DNA of 64,000 bases, from NCBI GenBank assembly GCA_947496145.1, contig CANMBS010000012.1, forward strand, positions 54,600-118,599. The letters run 5' to 3'. Below the pieces are notes generated by a model, which worked only from the letters and a program-made list of their open reading frames with translations, was not told where the DNA came from and did no database searches. Position 1 is the stretch's first letter; each line of letters opens with the position of its first letter. Shown here in pieces: positions 35,048-43,403 of the stretch. This DNA comes from an uncultured Pseudovibrio sp. GTDB taxonomy: Bacteria; Pseudomonadota; Alphaproteobacteria; Rhizobiales; Stappiaceae. A program made the translations under genes and the position numbers.

Positions 35048-36868
35048 ATGAAGACGGTGCTTACACTTGCTATTTGTATTCTCAGCATAACGTGGTCATT
35101 TGCTCAAAACCTGAATCCTGATGATCAGTTGCTATTTGCACCTCAACAGCCTGTTCCTCCGAAGCAACCGTGTGTCACACTCAGCAATAACAAGATTGTC
35201 TGCGGTAAGGCAGATGAGAGTGGTAGCAAGCTTTTGAGCGTGTTTAAGGGATTGCAGTATGGTCAGGCAGCCCGCTGGCAATCTGCAAGTATCTTTGATG
35301 AGTACGAACCCAACGGCTTTGAAGCACAACAATACGGCGCTCGCTGTCCGCAACCTTTATGGAACCCCAAGAACCAGCTACGCGGTGCGGAAGATTGCCT
35401 TTATCTGAATATCTGGGCTCCAGCTGACGCTATTGAAAACAAAAGTACGCTTCCAGTCATGGTGTTTTTCCATGGTGGTGGCTTTGTGGCGGGCGGCGCT
35501 GATAAGTTTTATCACACAGCTGATGGAGAACTGATAGACCTTTACACTGGCCGCTCATTATCTGCGGATCAGGACATTGTGCTGGTCACAGTCAATTTCC
35601 GTCTGGGGATTCTTGGCACCTTAGCGACAGACGGCATTACCGGGCAGGAACCTGAAAATGGAGGTAACTACGGCTTTCAAGATCAGCAAGTCGCTCTTCA
35701 ATGGGTAAAAAAACACATCACCTCGTTTGGAGGAGATCCTGATCAGGTCACTATTTTTGGCGTTAGTTCCGGGGCGATGGCGGTGGGCTTACATATGTTT
35801 AGCGCGGAAAGCTCCCGTGACCTGTTTCGTGCTGGCATCATGCAGAGCAGTGTTGCCACCTATAAGTACCGAAGCAAAGAAGAAGGGCGGGACCTTTTTC
35901 ATTACTATCTGAAGTGCCTGCGAGCGGTTATTCGTAATCCTGATTCTGAAGAGTGTGCTCTTACTGCTCAGCTTGAAGATTTGGAAAAGGCGACAACGCG
36001 GCAAATTCTTGTTGCTCAGGGACTGCTGCAAAATATGTTGTTCAAGAAAGGCGTGTTCTTAAGTGCCCTGCCCGGCAGCATCGCCTTTTCTCCCATTATC
36101 GACGGTAGTTTCCTGAAGGAGCAACCCGACATCCAGCTGCGAAAAGGGAGTGAAAAGCCGCTCCTGCTGGGCTTTAACAAAAATGAGGGCGTGCTGTTTG
36201 CCAACTTCATTGATGAGACAGGTAAGCTAAATACTGTGAGCTACAACGGGATTTTGAGCCGCGACTTTGAAGAGTCTATGCTGATCATGCAACGTGGCGG
36301 ATATGGTGCCCAAACACCTGCTGCTCATGGGTTACGCAAGAAGACACCTGCAACAGCACTGGCAAACCTAATCGGCAACTCAGCCTTCAATTGCTCAGCC
36401 ATGTCTGCAAATATTTCAGCGACTTCGCCTTCGAACAATGTCTGGCTTTATTACTTTGCTCAAACTTCGGTCGCAAACATGGAAAAACCGCCCAGCAATC
36501 CCGCTGTCAATAATGTCTGCGGGCCACACAATGAGTGGGATAACTCTTGCCACGCATCAGAGCTGCCATTCGTGTTTAACAATATGCCTCCCAATGCAAG
36601 TGAAGATGACGTAGCTCTTGCTGCGGAGATGAGTGCACTTTGGGCTCAATTTGCGAAAACACCTCGGGAAGGCCCTGCGAAAGACTGGAAGCTATGGGAG
36701 TGGCCCAAGATCGGCAACCCAGCGAATTTCAACGTGCTACAGGGAACAGCAGAAACACAAACCTACGAAGACCTATTTGCAAATTCTGATTGCACGTTCT
36801 GGCTAGGTGAAATTATTGAGAAGAATGTGAATGCAATACTCATCCCGACGCAGCTAACTGAGGAATGA
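35048..36868 (+). CDS. Secreted type B carboxylesterase
   Basis: A 606-residue alpha/beta hydrolase with a signal peptide (LTLAICILSITWSFAQN). The oxyanion loop is MVFFHGGGFVAGGADKF, the nucleophile elbow is GVSSG with Ser240 (family usual GESAG), and the histidine is probably in GPHNEWDNSCHASELPFVFN. An early disulfide-rich N-terminus (PCVTLSNNKIVCGK) and EDCLYLNIWAPAD are family marks. It hydrolyses esters in the periplasm or outside the cell; the substrate is unknown. The elbow variation GVS rather than GES is modest and seen in some bacterial members. Confidence 0.9.
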   Translation: MKTVLTLAICILSITWSFAQNLNPDDQLLFAPQQPVPPKQPCVTLSNNKIVCGKADESGSKLLSVFKGLQYGQAARWQSASIFDEYEPNGFEAQQYGARCPQPLWNPKNQLRGAEDCLYLNIWAPADAIENKSTLPVMVFFHGGGFVAGGADKFYHTADGELIDLYTGRSLSADQDIVLVTVNFRLGILGTLATDGITGQEPENGGNYGFQDQQVALQWVKKHITSFGGDPDQVTIFGVSSGAMAVGLHMFSAESSRDLFRAGIMQSSVATYKYRSKEEGRDLFHYYLKCLRAVIRNPDSEECALTAQLEDLEKATTRQILVAQGLLQNMLFKKGVFLSALPGSIAFSPIIDGSFLKEQPDIQLRKGSEKPLLLGFNKNEGVLFANFIDETGKLNTVSYNGILSRDFEESMLIMQRGGYGAQTPAAHGLRKKTPATALANLIGNSAFNCSAMSANISATSPSNNVWLYYFAQTSVANMEKPPSNPAVNNVCGPHNEWDNSCHASELPFVFNNMPPNASEDDVALAAEMSALWAQFAKTPREGPAKDWKLWEWPKIGNPANFNVLQGTAETQTYEDLFANSDCTFWLGEIIEKNVNAILIPTQLTEE

Positions 36869-36955
36869 TTCAATGCATAGTATAGAAATGAGAAGATGAA
36901 GAACTGGCGAAGCAGAAGATCTCAACTATCTCACTGAGGAGCCTTAAAGAAGAGA

Positions 36956-37032
36956 TGGTACAGACGAGTGGATTCGAACCACCGACCTTCGGAGCCACAA
37001 TCCGACGCTCTAACCAACTGAGCTACGTCTGC
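36956..37032 (-). tRNA. tRNA-His (GTG), alphaproteobacterial type without G-1
   Basis: On the minus strand from 37032: a 77-base tRNA with CCA encoded, acceptor GCAGACG against CGTCTGT (first pair G-T), anticodon arm TCGGA-TTGTGGC-TCCGA with GTG, and T-loop TTCGAAT. The base before G1 is A, and the discriminator is A73. Most bacteria have G-1 and C73; many alphaproteobacteria lack both. Confidence 0.95.
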
Positions 37033-37184
37033 TTGCCAGTGGCGCGGAACATAGGTTTAATTTTTCAGGTTGGCAAGTCCCTTGAATCATCAAAATGAAA
37101 AAAGTCCACAACAGTGAGGAAAAAACGCATGCTACCCACTGCCTCTAGGTGATTTCACTCTGCTTTTCAGAGACTTATACACAA

Positions 37185-37233
37185 AACCCTCTCGCCTGAG
37201 TTGCGCCCACAAGACACATCAACCGAGAGGGTT
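37185..37233 (-). terminator. Hairpin after the first phasin gene
   Basis: AACCCTCTCG (37185-37194) pairs with CGAGAGGGTT (37224-37233) around a long 29-base loop, followed on the minus strand by TTGTGTATAAG. It lies 30 bases after the phasin stop. The long loop and weak T-run make this a moderate call. Confidence 0.5.
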
Positions 37234-37262
37234 TGTAAATTTTCTCAAAATAGATGCTGAAT

Positions 37263-37766
37263 TTATGCCAGCTTCATCTCTTTCATGGATTTATCGAAAG
37301 CTTCTTTTGCAGGCTGAGAGATACTGGTTGCAAACTTAGTTGCAGTTTCCTGCATATCTTTAACCTGCTGGCTCACAGTATCATACTGTTTGCGGCTAAA
37401 AGTGGACTGAAGCTCAATTGCTTCAGACAATGTCTTTACACCAAACATTTCACGGATATGCGAGAAGGCAGCTTCGGAATTGTCTTTCGCTGCATCAACA
37501 GCTTTCAGATTCATTTCCATCAGGCCGTCGCGTGTCACTTCCATAGTTTCTTCAAGGATTGCTGTCGCATCTTCAGAAGCGGATTTCACTTTCGCATAAC
37601 CTTCGCGAGCCTGATCAACACTCTTTTCAGTCAACTCCTGAAAAAATGCAGGCACTTCCATTTTACTCATTGTAAATACCTCATTTTCTAAAGCTTTGCT
37701 GGCCTTTGGCGCAGTCGCCTCGGATTTGCTTTCGGATTTCACGGTATCAGTCTTAGCAGTAGTCAT
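37263..37766 (-). CDS. Phasin family protein (long form)
   Basis: A 167-residue helical protein. An N-terminal Lys/Glu/Ser/Ala tail (KTDTVKSESKSEATAPKASK) precedes the phasin_2 domain, about residues 40-160: PAFFQELTEKSVDQAREGYA, then MFGVKTLSEAIELQSTFSRK and SISQPAKEAFDKSMK. Phasins coat polyhydroxyalkanoate granules and control their size. A second phasin gene lies upstream on the same strand, and a 3-oxoacid CoA-transferase pair further right touches the same acetoacetyl/PHB metabolism. Confidence 0.92.
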   Translation of the reverse strand: MTTAKTDTVKSESKSEATAPKASKALENEVFTMSKMEVPAFFQELTEKSVDQAREGYAKVKSASEDATAILEETMEVTRDGLMEMNLKAVDAAKDNSEAAFSHIREMFGVKTLSEAIELQSTFSRKQYDTVSQQVKDMQETATKFATSISQPAKEAFDKSMKEMKLA

Positions 37767-37951
37767 CGGAATTGCTCCTTATCGTCTTGGGAGGAACATA
37801 AAGGATCAAAGGGAGAAGCTTTCTCCCCCTAGGGAACTTGACTCTAATATAAGGGCATTTTTGTGCATTGCAATATAATTTTGCAGTGCAATAATTTCAT
37901 TTCTGTTTAAGTCTATGAAACCAGATGGGAAACTTTTTTATAGATGGGTGC

Positions 37952-37979
37952 AAAACCCAATCTTGCAGCGCTGGGTTTT
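37952..37979 (-). terminator. Terminator of the second phasin gene
   Basis: AAAACCCA (37952-37959) pairs with TGGGTTTT (37972-37979); on the minus strand the stem ends in TTTT. It is 45 bases after the stop of the 38025-38411 gene. Confidence 0.6.
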
Positions 37980-38024
37980 ACTGTAAATCTTGAAAATCGC
38001 ATGGTGGTGACTCGAAATATCCTC

Positions 38025-38411
38025 TTAAAAATCACCTGCCTTTTTTGCGACTTCCTTTGCGGTCTGAGAGGCTTTTTCTCCCATCTCCCGCATTTGTGCA
38101 CCAGTCTGCTCCATCTGTTTTTGCAAATACTCTTGCTGAAGGCTCACCATTTCTTCGAGATCGCGTGCCTGACACATACGCTGTGCGAAATCGAAGGCTG
38201 AGTTTATGCTTTGCTCTGCAAAAGTGATCGCCTGACGCTGAATATCAGAACTGTCCTCCTGCATGGTGCTGGAGGCCTCTTCAATGCTCGTTACAGCATT
38301 TTCAGTTGCGTCCATAAAATGGTCAAACGCCTTACGTGCCTGATCTAAGCTGCGATCAGCAAACTCGCGCATTTGATCAGATACTTCAAAGGGAACTTTT
38401 GTCTCTGCCAT
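38025..38411 (-). CDS. Phasin family protein (short form)
   Basis: A 128-residue phasin_2 protein. ATG at 38411 follows GGAGG by eight bases and gives MAETKVPFEVSDQMREFADR. Typical text is SLDQARKAFDHFMDATENAV, then EQSINSAFDFAQRMCQARDL and EEMVSLQQEYLQKQMEQTGA. It lacks the basic tail of its neighbour. It has its own promoter and terminator, so the two may be made under different conditions. One could coat granules, the other may be a phasin-like membrane-associated protein. Confidence 0.9.
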   Translation of the reverse strand: MAETKVPFEVSDQMREFADRSLDQARKAFDHFMDATENAVTSIEEASSTMQEDSSDIQRQAITFAEQSINSAFDFAQRMCQARDLEEMVSLQQEYLQKQMEQTGAQMREMGEKASQTAKEVAKKAGDF

Positions 38412-38970
38412 GTTAAATACCTCCACAGCTATAATCCCGGCTCACTCATGTTGCAAGAATGGCTAATTACCCTTCCATTTCGCTAGTCGTTAACTCAGGT
38501 GATGCGATGCTATACTTAACCAATGGGAAAGAAAATAGGAGCTTAAGCGAGCGCTCCGGTTTACGGTGCCTTAAGTATACAATTATTGGAGAGTGAATAA
38601 TCGAGCATCTCATCCCTATTGGAATTGACAGATGCATTGTTCCTCCTTCTTTTGTTAAAGTCTAAGCCTTTATCAGGATTTAGTTTTTGAAAATCCCAGA
38701 GGGTGGGTTGCTATCCAAGGCAAGCTCTGGTTTTTCAAAGCTTACGGAAAAGGTTGTGGGGGCTATAATTGATAAAAAATACCCCTGATAAATTGAGGCA
38801 GGTTTCTTTAGCAAGCTTACAGCAAAATTGCTGAAGTTGCTTACATGCCTGTTTCAAACTGTATATTATTGAATTGCACCAGTCGTTCTGTGCCTTGGTG
38901 TCTGTAAAAGAGTAGACTGCGTTTCTCAGCCTTTGAGTTTTGAGAGGCCAGCTGAGTAAGGACCTTGTTC
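38412..38970. other. Gene-free stretch before the histidine kinase
   Basis: About 560 bases without an intact gene. It should hold the promoter of the minus-strand phasin and of the kinase. Full-length PdhS-type kinases usually have several hundred further N-terminal residues; no continuous coding stretch for these is visible here in any plus frame. Confidence 0.45.
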
Positions 38971-41900
38971 GTGGCCGACTTTGTCTTTAAACGCCGACAG
39001 CGACCAATCCGCTTCACATGGGAGCTGGATAAGAATGGTTGTTTTCGCAGCTTTTCAAAAGAGTTTGCGGAGCTTCTAGGTCCGCAGGATGCTGCGTTGA
39101 TCGGGCTTCCGTTCGATGCTGTGCGTAAAAAGCTAAAGATGGGCAAAGTTCCAGCAATCTCTAGAGCAATCAAGAAACAGCGTTCCATCAGTGGGGCAAT
39201 ATTGATGTGGCCTGCCTGTAACACAGACAAGGTGGTCCCACTGGTTCTTTCCGCGCAGACGGTTGAGAGCAAATCGGGCGAGTACGAAGGCTTGCATGGC
39301 TTTGGCGTGATCCGAACTGTTGACGCTAAGAAGTCCAGCGACCCTGTCGATCCGCTTGCTGTACTTGCCAGGTTGCGCGCTGACCTTTTAGAAGAACACA
39401 GTGAAAACACAAAGGAACTCCAAACATCTGAGAAAGCTGACCCGGCTCCCGAACTTACGATCGAGCATGAGCAACGAGAGTTTCTTTCTCAAGGCCATAT
39501 TGCACCTATAGACGTACTCCCGGATACCTCCGCTGAACCAGTTCATGAACCTGTTGAAGAGGGTATAACCGCACCCGGCTTCTTGCGGGCTGAACCTGAA
39601 ATTCCAGAGCTAATCATCAACTTTAACGAGGACGATGAGGAAAAAACCGGAGAGGTGCTGGATGAAAACGCGCACGATGCCAGCAAAGCTGCTGATGTTC
39701 CTGAAAACGAGCCTTCGAGCGCGCAGCCCGATGAACCGGTTACTATTGAAGAGCCAACTGACACTTCACCAACGATTGCAGAGACAGAAACGTCAGGTGA
39801 TTTAGCATCAAGCTCTGAAGACGGCGGATTACAATTCTTAAAAGGTGATATTGAAAGCAAGCCTGAACCAGATGACGCTGCGGGGCTTCTGGAGCTGACA
39901 GATGCAGATGTTGTTAAGACTTCTGAAGATCCGCTAGAGGTCATTGCCACGGTTGATCTGCCAGAAGCGAAGGCTGTACAAAGTAATCCTGAGCAAACTC
40001 TGTCAGAACCTGAGAGCGTGGAAGCTGAAGATCATATTTCTCACTCTACGAGTAGTTCTTCTGTCATACCCGAAGCGACCAGCAAAGATGATTTTGAGCG
40101 GGCGATCGCGAATCTGCCAGATGCACCGAAGAAACGAGTAAAGTCAGGTCCGCGCAGCCTTGCAGAACTGACGAATAGTATTGTCCGTTTGGTTGATAAG
40201 CATCCTGTACCTAGAGAAAACGCCGGTCTGTCCAAACCAGAACAGGATGCATTTGATAAGATCGCGCGGGCTCTTGGGGCTGAACGGGAAGATAACCAGA
40301 ACTCAACAGCGAAAACTGACGCAGAACCCGCCCAGATAACTGAAGAGCATACTGCGCTCTCCACTGCAAAAACTAACATTAACGAAACCAACAATAGCGC
40401 CTCACTGAAGGATGCTAAGGTTTCGGATAATATTATTCCTCTGCCAGCAGAACCTGCGTCGCGAGATGAAAATGCTCAGGGCGAACCAAAGGAAGACAAC
40501 GTAACACACGTCGTTCTTCCTCGCGTTCCACCAGATATCGAGGAAGCTGCTGAACGCGCCCGCGAGAAAACTGGCCGCATTCCTGACAAGCCAATTGTTG
40601 CTCCTATCGATCCGCGTCTGTTAGACCGCCTGCCGATTGGTGTGGCTGTGGTTCGTGATCGGGATGTGGTGTACGCCAACGACACTCTGTTGGAGCTTAT
40701 GGGTTATGAACGCTTCGAAGCCCTGAATGAAGCGGGTGGCCTTGAAGCTATTTTTGCAGAACCGGAGGAGTGTCCTTCTCCAAGCCCGGAAACTGTTGAT
40801 CGCGTCGTCCATGTGCGTCTTGCTGGTGGCGGAGTTCTTTCCGTCGACGCTCGCATGCACGCAGTGCCCTGGAATGGCGCTCAAGCTCTGATGATCTCAG
40901 TGCTTGAGAAAATACAGGGGGCGAACACTTCAACGACACGTACTCCCACGTCATCGGATAATGCATCAGGAAGCGAGAGCAAACACGCCCAACAGCTTCA
41001 AGCTCGCATTGATCAGCTCGAGTCGGTGCTTGCTACAGCAACTGACGGTGTTCTCGTTATTGACCAACGCGGTACAATCCGTAGTACAAACAACTCTGCA
41101 ATTGCACTGTTTAATGCAGACGAAGAGAACTTGCTTGGCGCATCGTTCACAACCTTCCTTGCAGAAGAAAGCCGCATGGCAGCACTGGATTATCTGGACG
41201 GCCTCATCGCGAATGGCATTTCCAGTGTTCTCAATGATGGCCGTGAGGTCATTTGCCGAACATTAGATGGTAACCTCTTCCCGGCCTTCTTAAGTATGGG
41301 ACGTGTTCACAGCCCTGATGATCCGCTCTTTTGTGCAGTCCTGAGAGACATCACTCAGTTCAAACGCGCAGAAGAAGATTTGGTTAATGCTCGCCTTAAG
41401 GCTGAAGAAGCTAACGCGCATAAATCGGACTACCTGACTAAAATCAGCCATGAGATTCGCACTCCTTTGAACGCCGTGATCGGATTTTCAGAAGTCATGC
41501 AAGAAGAGCGGTTCGGTGAGCTCGGCAACATGCGTTACAAGGAATATACTCGCGACATTCACCGCTCATGTACGCATATGCTAACCTTGATTAACGATTT
41601 GCTTGATCTCGCCAAAATTGAAGCAGGTAAAGTCGATATGGCCTTTGAGGCGGTTTCTGCTGCTGAAATTGTCAATGAGTGCGTAGCGCTTTTGCAGCCA
41701 CAAGCGAATGATCAACGAGTTATTATTCGTGCCAGTACACCACTTTCTGTGCCCAAGGTTGTAGCTGATCCTAAGACACTTCGCCAGATCACGTTAAATC
41801 TGCTTTCCAACGCAATCAAGTTTAATCGCTCTGGAGGACAGGTTGTCGTTTCGCTTGTGCTTGATCCCAATGGCGAAGTTCATTTGCGTATTCGTGATAC

Positions 41901-42114
41901 CGGGCATGGCATGTCTAAAACTGATCTGAAAGCTGCATTACAGCCCTTCCGCCGCCTCGACGCATCAGAGACAACGGAAGGTTCCGGTCTTGGTCTTCCA
42001 TTAACCAAAGCCCTTGTGGAAGCAAACCGTGCAAGCTTTTCAATAAATTCTGAAGAGGATGAAGGTACGCTGGCAGAAGTCACCTTCCCGCCACAGCGCG
42101 TTCTTGCAGAATAA
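38971..42114 (+). CDS. PAS-domain sensor histidine kinase (PdhS/PleC-type)
   Basis: A protein of about 1047 residues. GTG at 38971 lies eight bases after AAGGA; TTG at 38965 is an alternative, and an in-frame stop at 38953 limits the start. Residues 8-110 look like a PAS-type domain (PIRFTWELDKNGCFRSFSKE). Residues about 130-480 are an acidic, Pro/Ser/Glu-rich linker of low complexity. PAS domains follow at about 550-640 (LPIGVAVVRDRDVVYANDTL) and 680-795 (TDGVLVIDQRGTIRSTNNSA). The phosphorylated His is about 827 in KISHEIRTPLNAVIGFSEVM, with ATPase boxes LNLLSNAIKFN and GSGLGLPLTKAL. No transmembrane segment is seen. It resembles soluble cell-cycle kinases that act on DivK, but starts later than those I remember. 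Confidence 0.85.
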   Translation: MADFVFKRRQRPIRFTWELDKNGCFRSFSKEFAELLGPQDAALIGLPFDAVRKKLKMGKVPAISRAIKKQRSISGAILMWPACNTDKVVPLVLSAQTVESKSGEYEGLHGFGVIRTVDAKKSSDPVDPLAVLARLRADLLEEHSENTKELQTSEKADPAPELTIEHEQREFLSQGHIAPIDVLPDTSAEPVHEPVEEGITAPGFLRAEPEIPELIINFNEDDEEKTGEVLDENAHDASKAADVPENEPSSAQPDEPVTIEEPTDTSPTIAETETSGDLASSSEDGGLQFLKGDIESKPEPDDAAGLLELTDADVVKTSEDPLEVIATVDLPEAKAVQSNPEQTLSEPESVEAEDHISHSTSSSSVIPEATSKDDFERAIANLPDAPKKRVKSGPRSLAELTNSIVRLVDKHPVPRENAGLSKPEQDAFDKIARALGAEREDNQNSTAKTDAEPAQITEEHTALSTAKTNINETNNSASLKDAKVSDNIIPLPAEPASRDENAQGEPKEDNVTHVVLPRVPPDIEEAAERAREKTGRIPDKPIVAPIDPRLLDRLPIGVAVVRDRDVVYANDTLLELMGYERFEALNEAGGLEAIFAEPEECPSPSPETVDRVVHVRLAGGGVLSVDARMHAVPWNGAQALMISVLEKIQGANTSTTRTPTSSDNASGSESKHAQQLQARIDQLESVLATATDGVLVIDQRGTIRSTNNSAIALFNADEENLLGASFTTFLAEESRMAALDYLDGLIANGISSVLNDGREVICRTLDGNLFPAFLSMGRVHSPDDPLFCAVLRDITQFKRAEEDLVNARLKAEEANAHKSDYLTKISHEIRTPLNAVIGFSEVMQEERFGELGNMRYKEYTRDIHRSCTHMLTLINDLLDLAKIEAGKVDMAFEAVSAAEIVNECVALLQPQANDQRVIIRASTPLSVPKVVADPKTLRQITLNLLSNAIKFNRSGGQVVVSLVLDPNGEVHLRIRDTGHGMSKTDLKAALQPFRRLDASETTEGSGLGLPLTKALVEANRASFSINSEEDEGTLAEVTFPPQRVLAE

Positions 42115-42118
42115 CCGG

Positions 42119-42147
42119 CTCCTGTGGTGGTCTGACGATCACAGGAG
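42119..42147 (+). promoter_or_regulatory. Hairpin masking the ribosome site of the dehydratase gene
   Basis: CTCCTGTG (42119-42126) pairs perfectly with CACAGGAG (42140-42147). The second arm contains the AGGAG ribosome site of the gene starting at 42154, and the first arm lies four bases after the kinase stop. Ribosomes finishing the kinase would open it, coupling the two. Confidence 0.55.
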
Positions 42148-42153
42148 AATAGC

Positions 42154-43122
42154 ATGCTCACTTTGGCTGCTCTGGAAGATGCTACGCAGGATTTACGGCG
42201 CTTTATGGCTCCTACCGCGTTCTACAGTTGGCCATTATTGAATGACGCTTTAGGGTGTGAAGTTTTCGTTAAACACGAAAATCATGCTCCAACCGGATCA
42301 TTCAAAGCACGTTGTGCTCTCAATTACCTTCTGCGTCAACGTGAACGGCACACCAGATCAACCAGTTTTGTGGCAGCAACACGCGGCAACTTTGGTCTGG
42401 GGCTGGCTTGGGCAGCCAAAATGCTGGAGCAACGAGCTGCAATCATCGTGCCGCAGGGAACCTCAAAAGAAGTAACAGGCGCAATCCAAAGTTATGGTGC
42501 CTTTCTTATTGAGCATGGTCAGAACTTTGAAGAAGCTCACGCTTTTGCCTGCCAGATGGCAGAGGATTCCAATCAGGTTCTTTCACCGGGCTTTGATTAT
42601 GACCTTGTTGTGGGTGCCGCAACTTACGCCATGGAGATTTTTCGTGCCATCAAGGATTTAGAAGTCGTTTATGTTCCTGTCGGGTTGGGAACGGGCATTT
42701 GTGGCCTGATCTCTGTTCGGGATCTGTTTGGTCTGAAAACAAAAATTGTGGGTGTGGTCGCTGAAAGAGCTGATGGATGCGCTCGTTCCATTGAGGCTGG
42801 TGAATACAAGCGAACTACAGTGGCAAACACGTTTGCTGAGGGGATATGTGTACGAGGGCCTGCAAAGGAAGCCTTTGCTCTTATCCGTTCTGGTGCGGAA
42901 CGAGTTATACGAGTAAGCGATGAGGAAATTTCCGAAGCCATTCGATTGCTTTATCGCACAACTCACAATGCAAGTGAGGGCGCAGCAGCAGCAGCGCTGG
43001 CTGGCCTTTCGAAAGAGCGAGCAAGTTTACAAAACAAAAAGGCTGCTTTTATTTTGTGCGGGCAAAATATGAATCGTATCTGGATGTCACGTGTCTTGCA
43101 GGGAGACACTCCAATCCCATGA
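42154..43122 (+). CDS. PLP-dependent threonine/serine dehydratase-like protein
   Basis: A 322-residue fold-type-II PLP enzyme. The Schiff-base lysine is Lys51 in HENHAPTGSFKARCALNYLL. The substrate loop reads ATRGNFGLGLAWAAKML (family SSGNHGQG), and the phosphate loop PVGLGTGICGLIS (family GGGGL-G). These changes mark it as a divergent paralogue of threonine ammonia-lyase, which turns threonine or serine into a 2-oxo acid and ammonia. There is no regulatory ACT domain. It follows the kinase gene by 39 bases with a hairpin over its ribosome site. Confidence 0.85.
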   Translation: MLTLAALEDATQDLRRFMAPTAFYSWPLLNDALGCEVFVKHENHAPTGSFKARCALNYLLRQRERHTRSTSFVAATRGNFGLGLAWAAKMLEQRAAIIVPQGTSKEVTGAIQSYGAFLIEHGQNFEEAHAFACQMAEDSNQVLSPGFDYDLVVGAATYAMEIFRAIKDLEVVYVPVGLGTGICGLISVRDLFGLKTKIVGVVAERADGCARSIEAGEYKRTTVANTFAEGICVRGPAKEAFALIRSGAERVIRVSDEEISEAIRLLYRTTHNASEGAAAAALAGLSKERASLQNKKAAFILCGQNMNRIWMSRVLQGDTPIP

Positions 43123-43279
43123 GAGCATGAACTTCTTAAACTCCTGAAGCATCAAAAGTCAGCTCTGTTTTCAACAACTCTGAGTTTTCTGTTCAACATT
43201 ATAACAGTGAGTTATGAGGCCGCAATTGAAAATCATTCGCAATTGCAAGCAGATAGGCTAAAAAAGCTGAATCTCACAG

Positions 43280-43296
43280 TTTAGAATAGTTCTATC
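43280..43296 (+). promoter_or_regulatory. Putative Irr box (ICE motif)
   Basis: TTTAGAATAGTTCTATC matches the TTTAGAA-N3-TTCTAAA iron control element in 12 of 14 arm positions. It lies 107 bases before the iron-binding protein start. In rhizobia and relatives, Irr binds this motif under low iron and represses iron-using genes or activates uptake genes, depending on its position. Confidence 0.6.
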
Positions 43297-43319
43297 TCAT
43301 TGTTTTTACGTAGTTTATT

Positions 43320-43340
43320 AGTTGACAGGTACAGTCAACT
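43320..43340 (+). promoter_or_regulatory. Putative RirA box (IRO motif) upstream of the iron transporter
   Basis: AGTTGAC-AGGTACA-GTCAACT is a perfect 7-bp inverted repeat and fits the TGA-N9-TCA core of the IRO box. RirA, an iron-sulfur repressor, binds it when iron is plentiful. It lies 63 bases before the iron-binding protein gene. Confidence 0.6.
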
Positions 43341-43403
43341 TTACGATATATCGGGAAACAACTGGTGTTTACAGGCACATAAGGTTACTCAGGAGATTTT
43401 CCG

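Noticed and set aside
38841..39410. 189-codon minus frame over the kinase start
   Set aside because: Ser/Arg-rich shadow of the kinase coding sequence; it gives no known domain.
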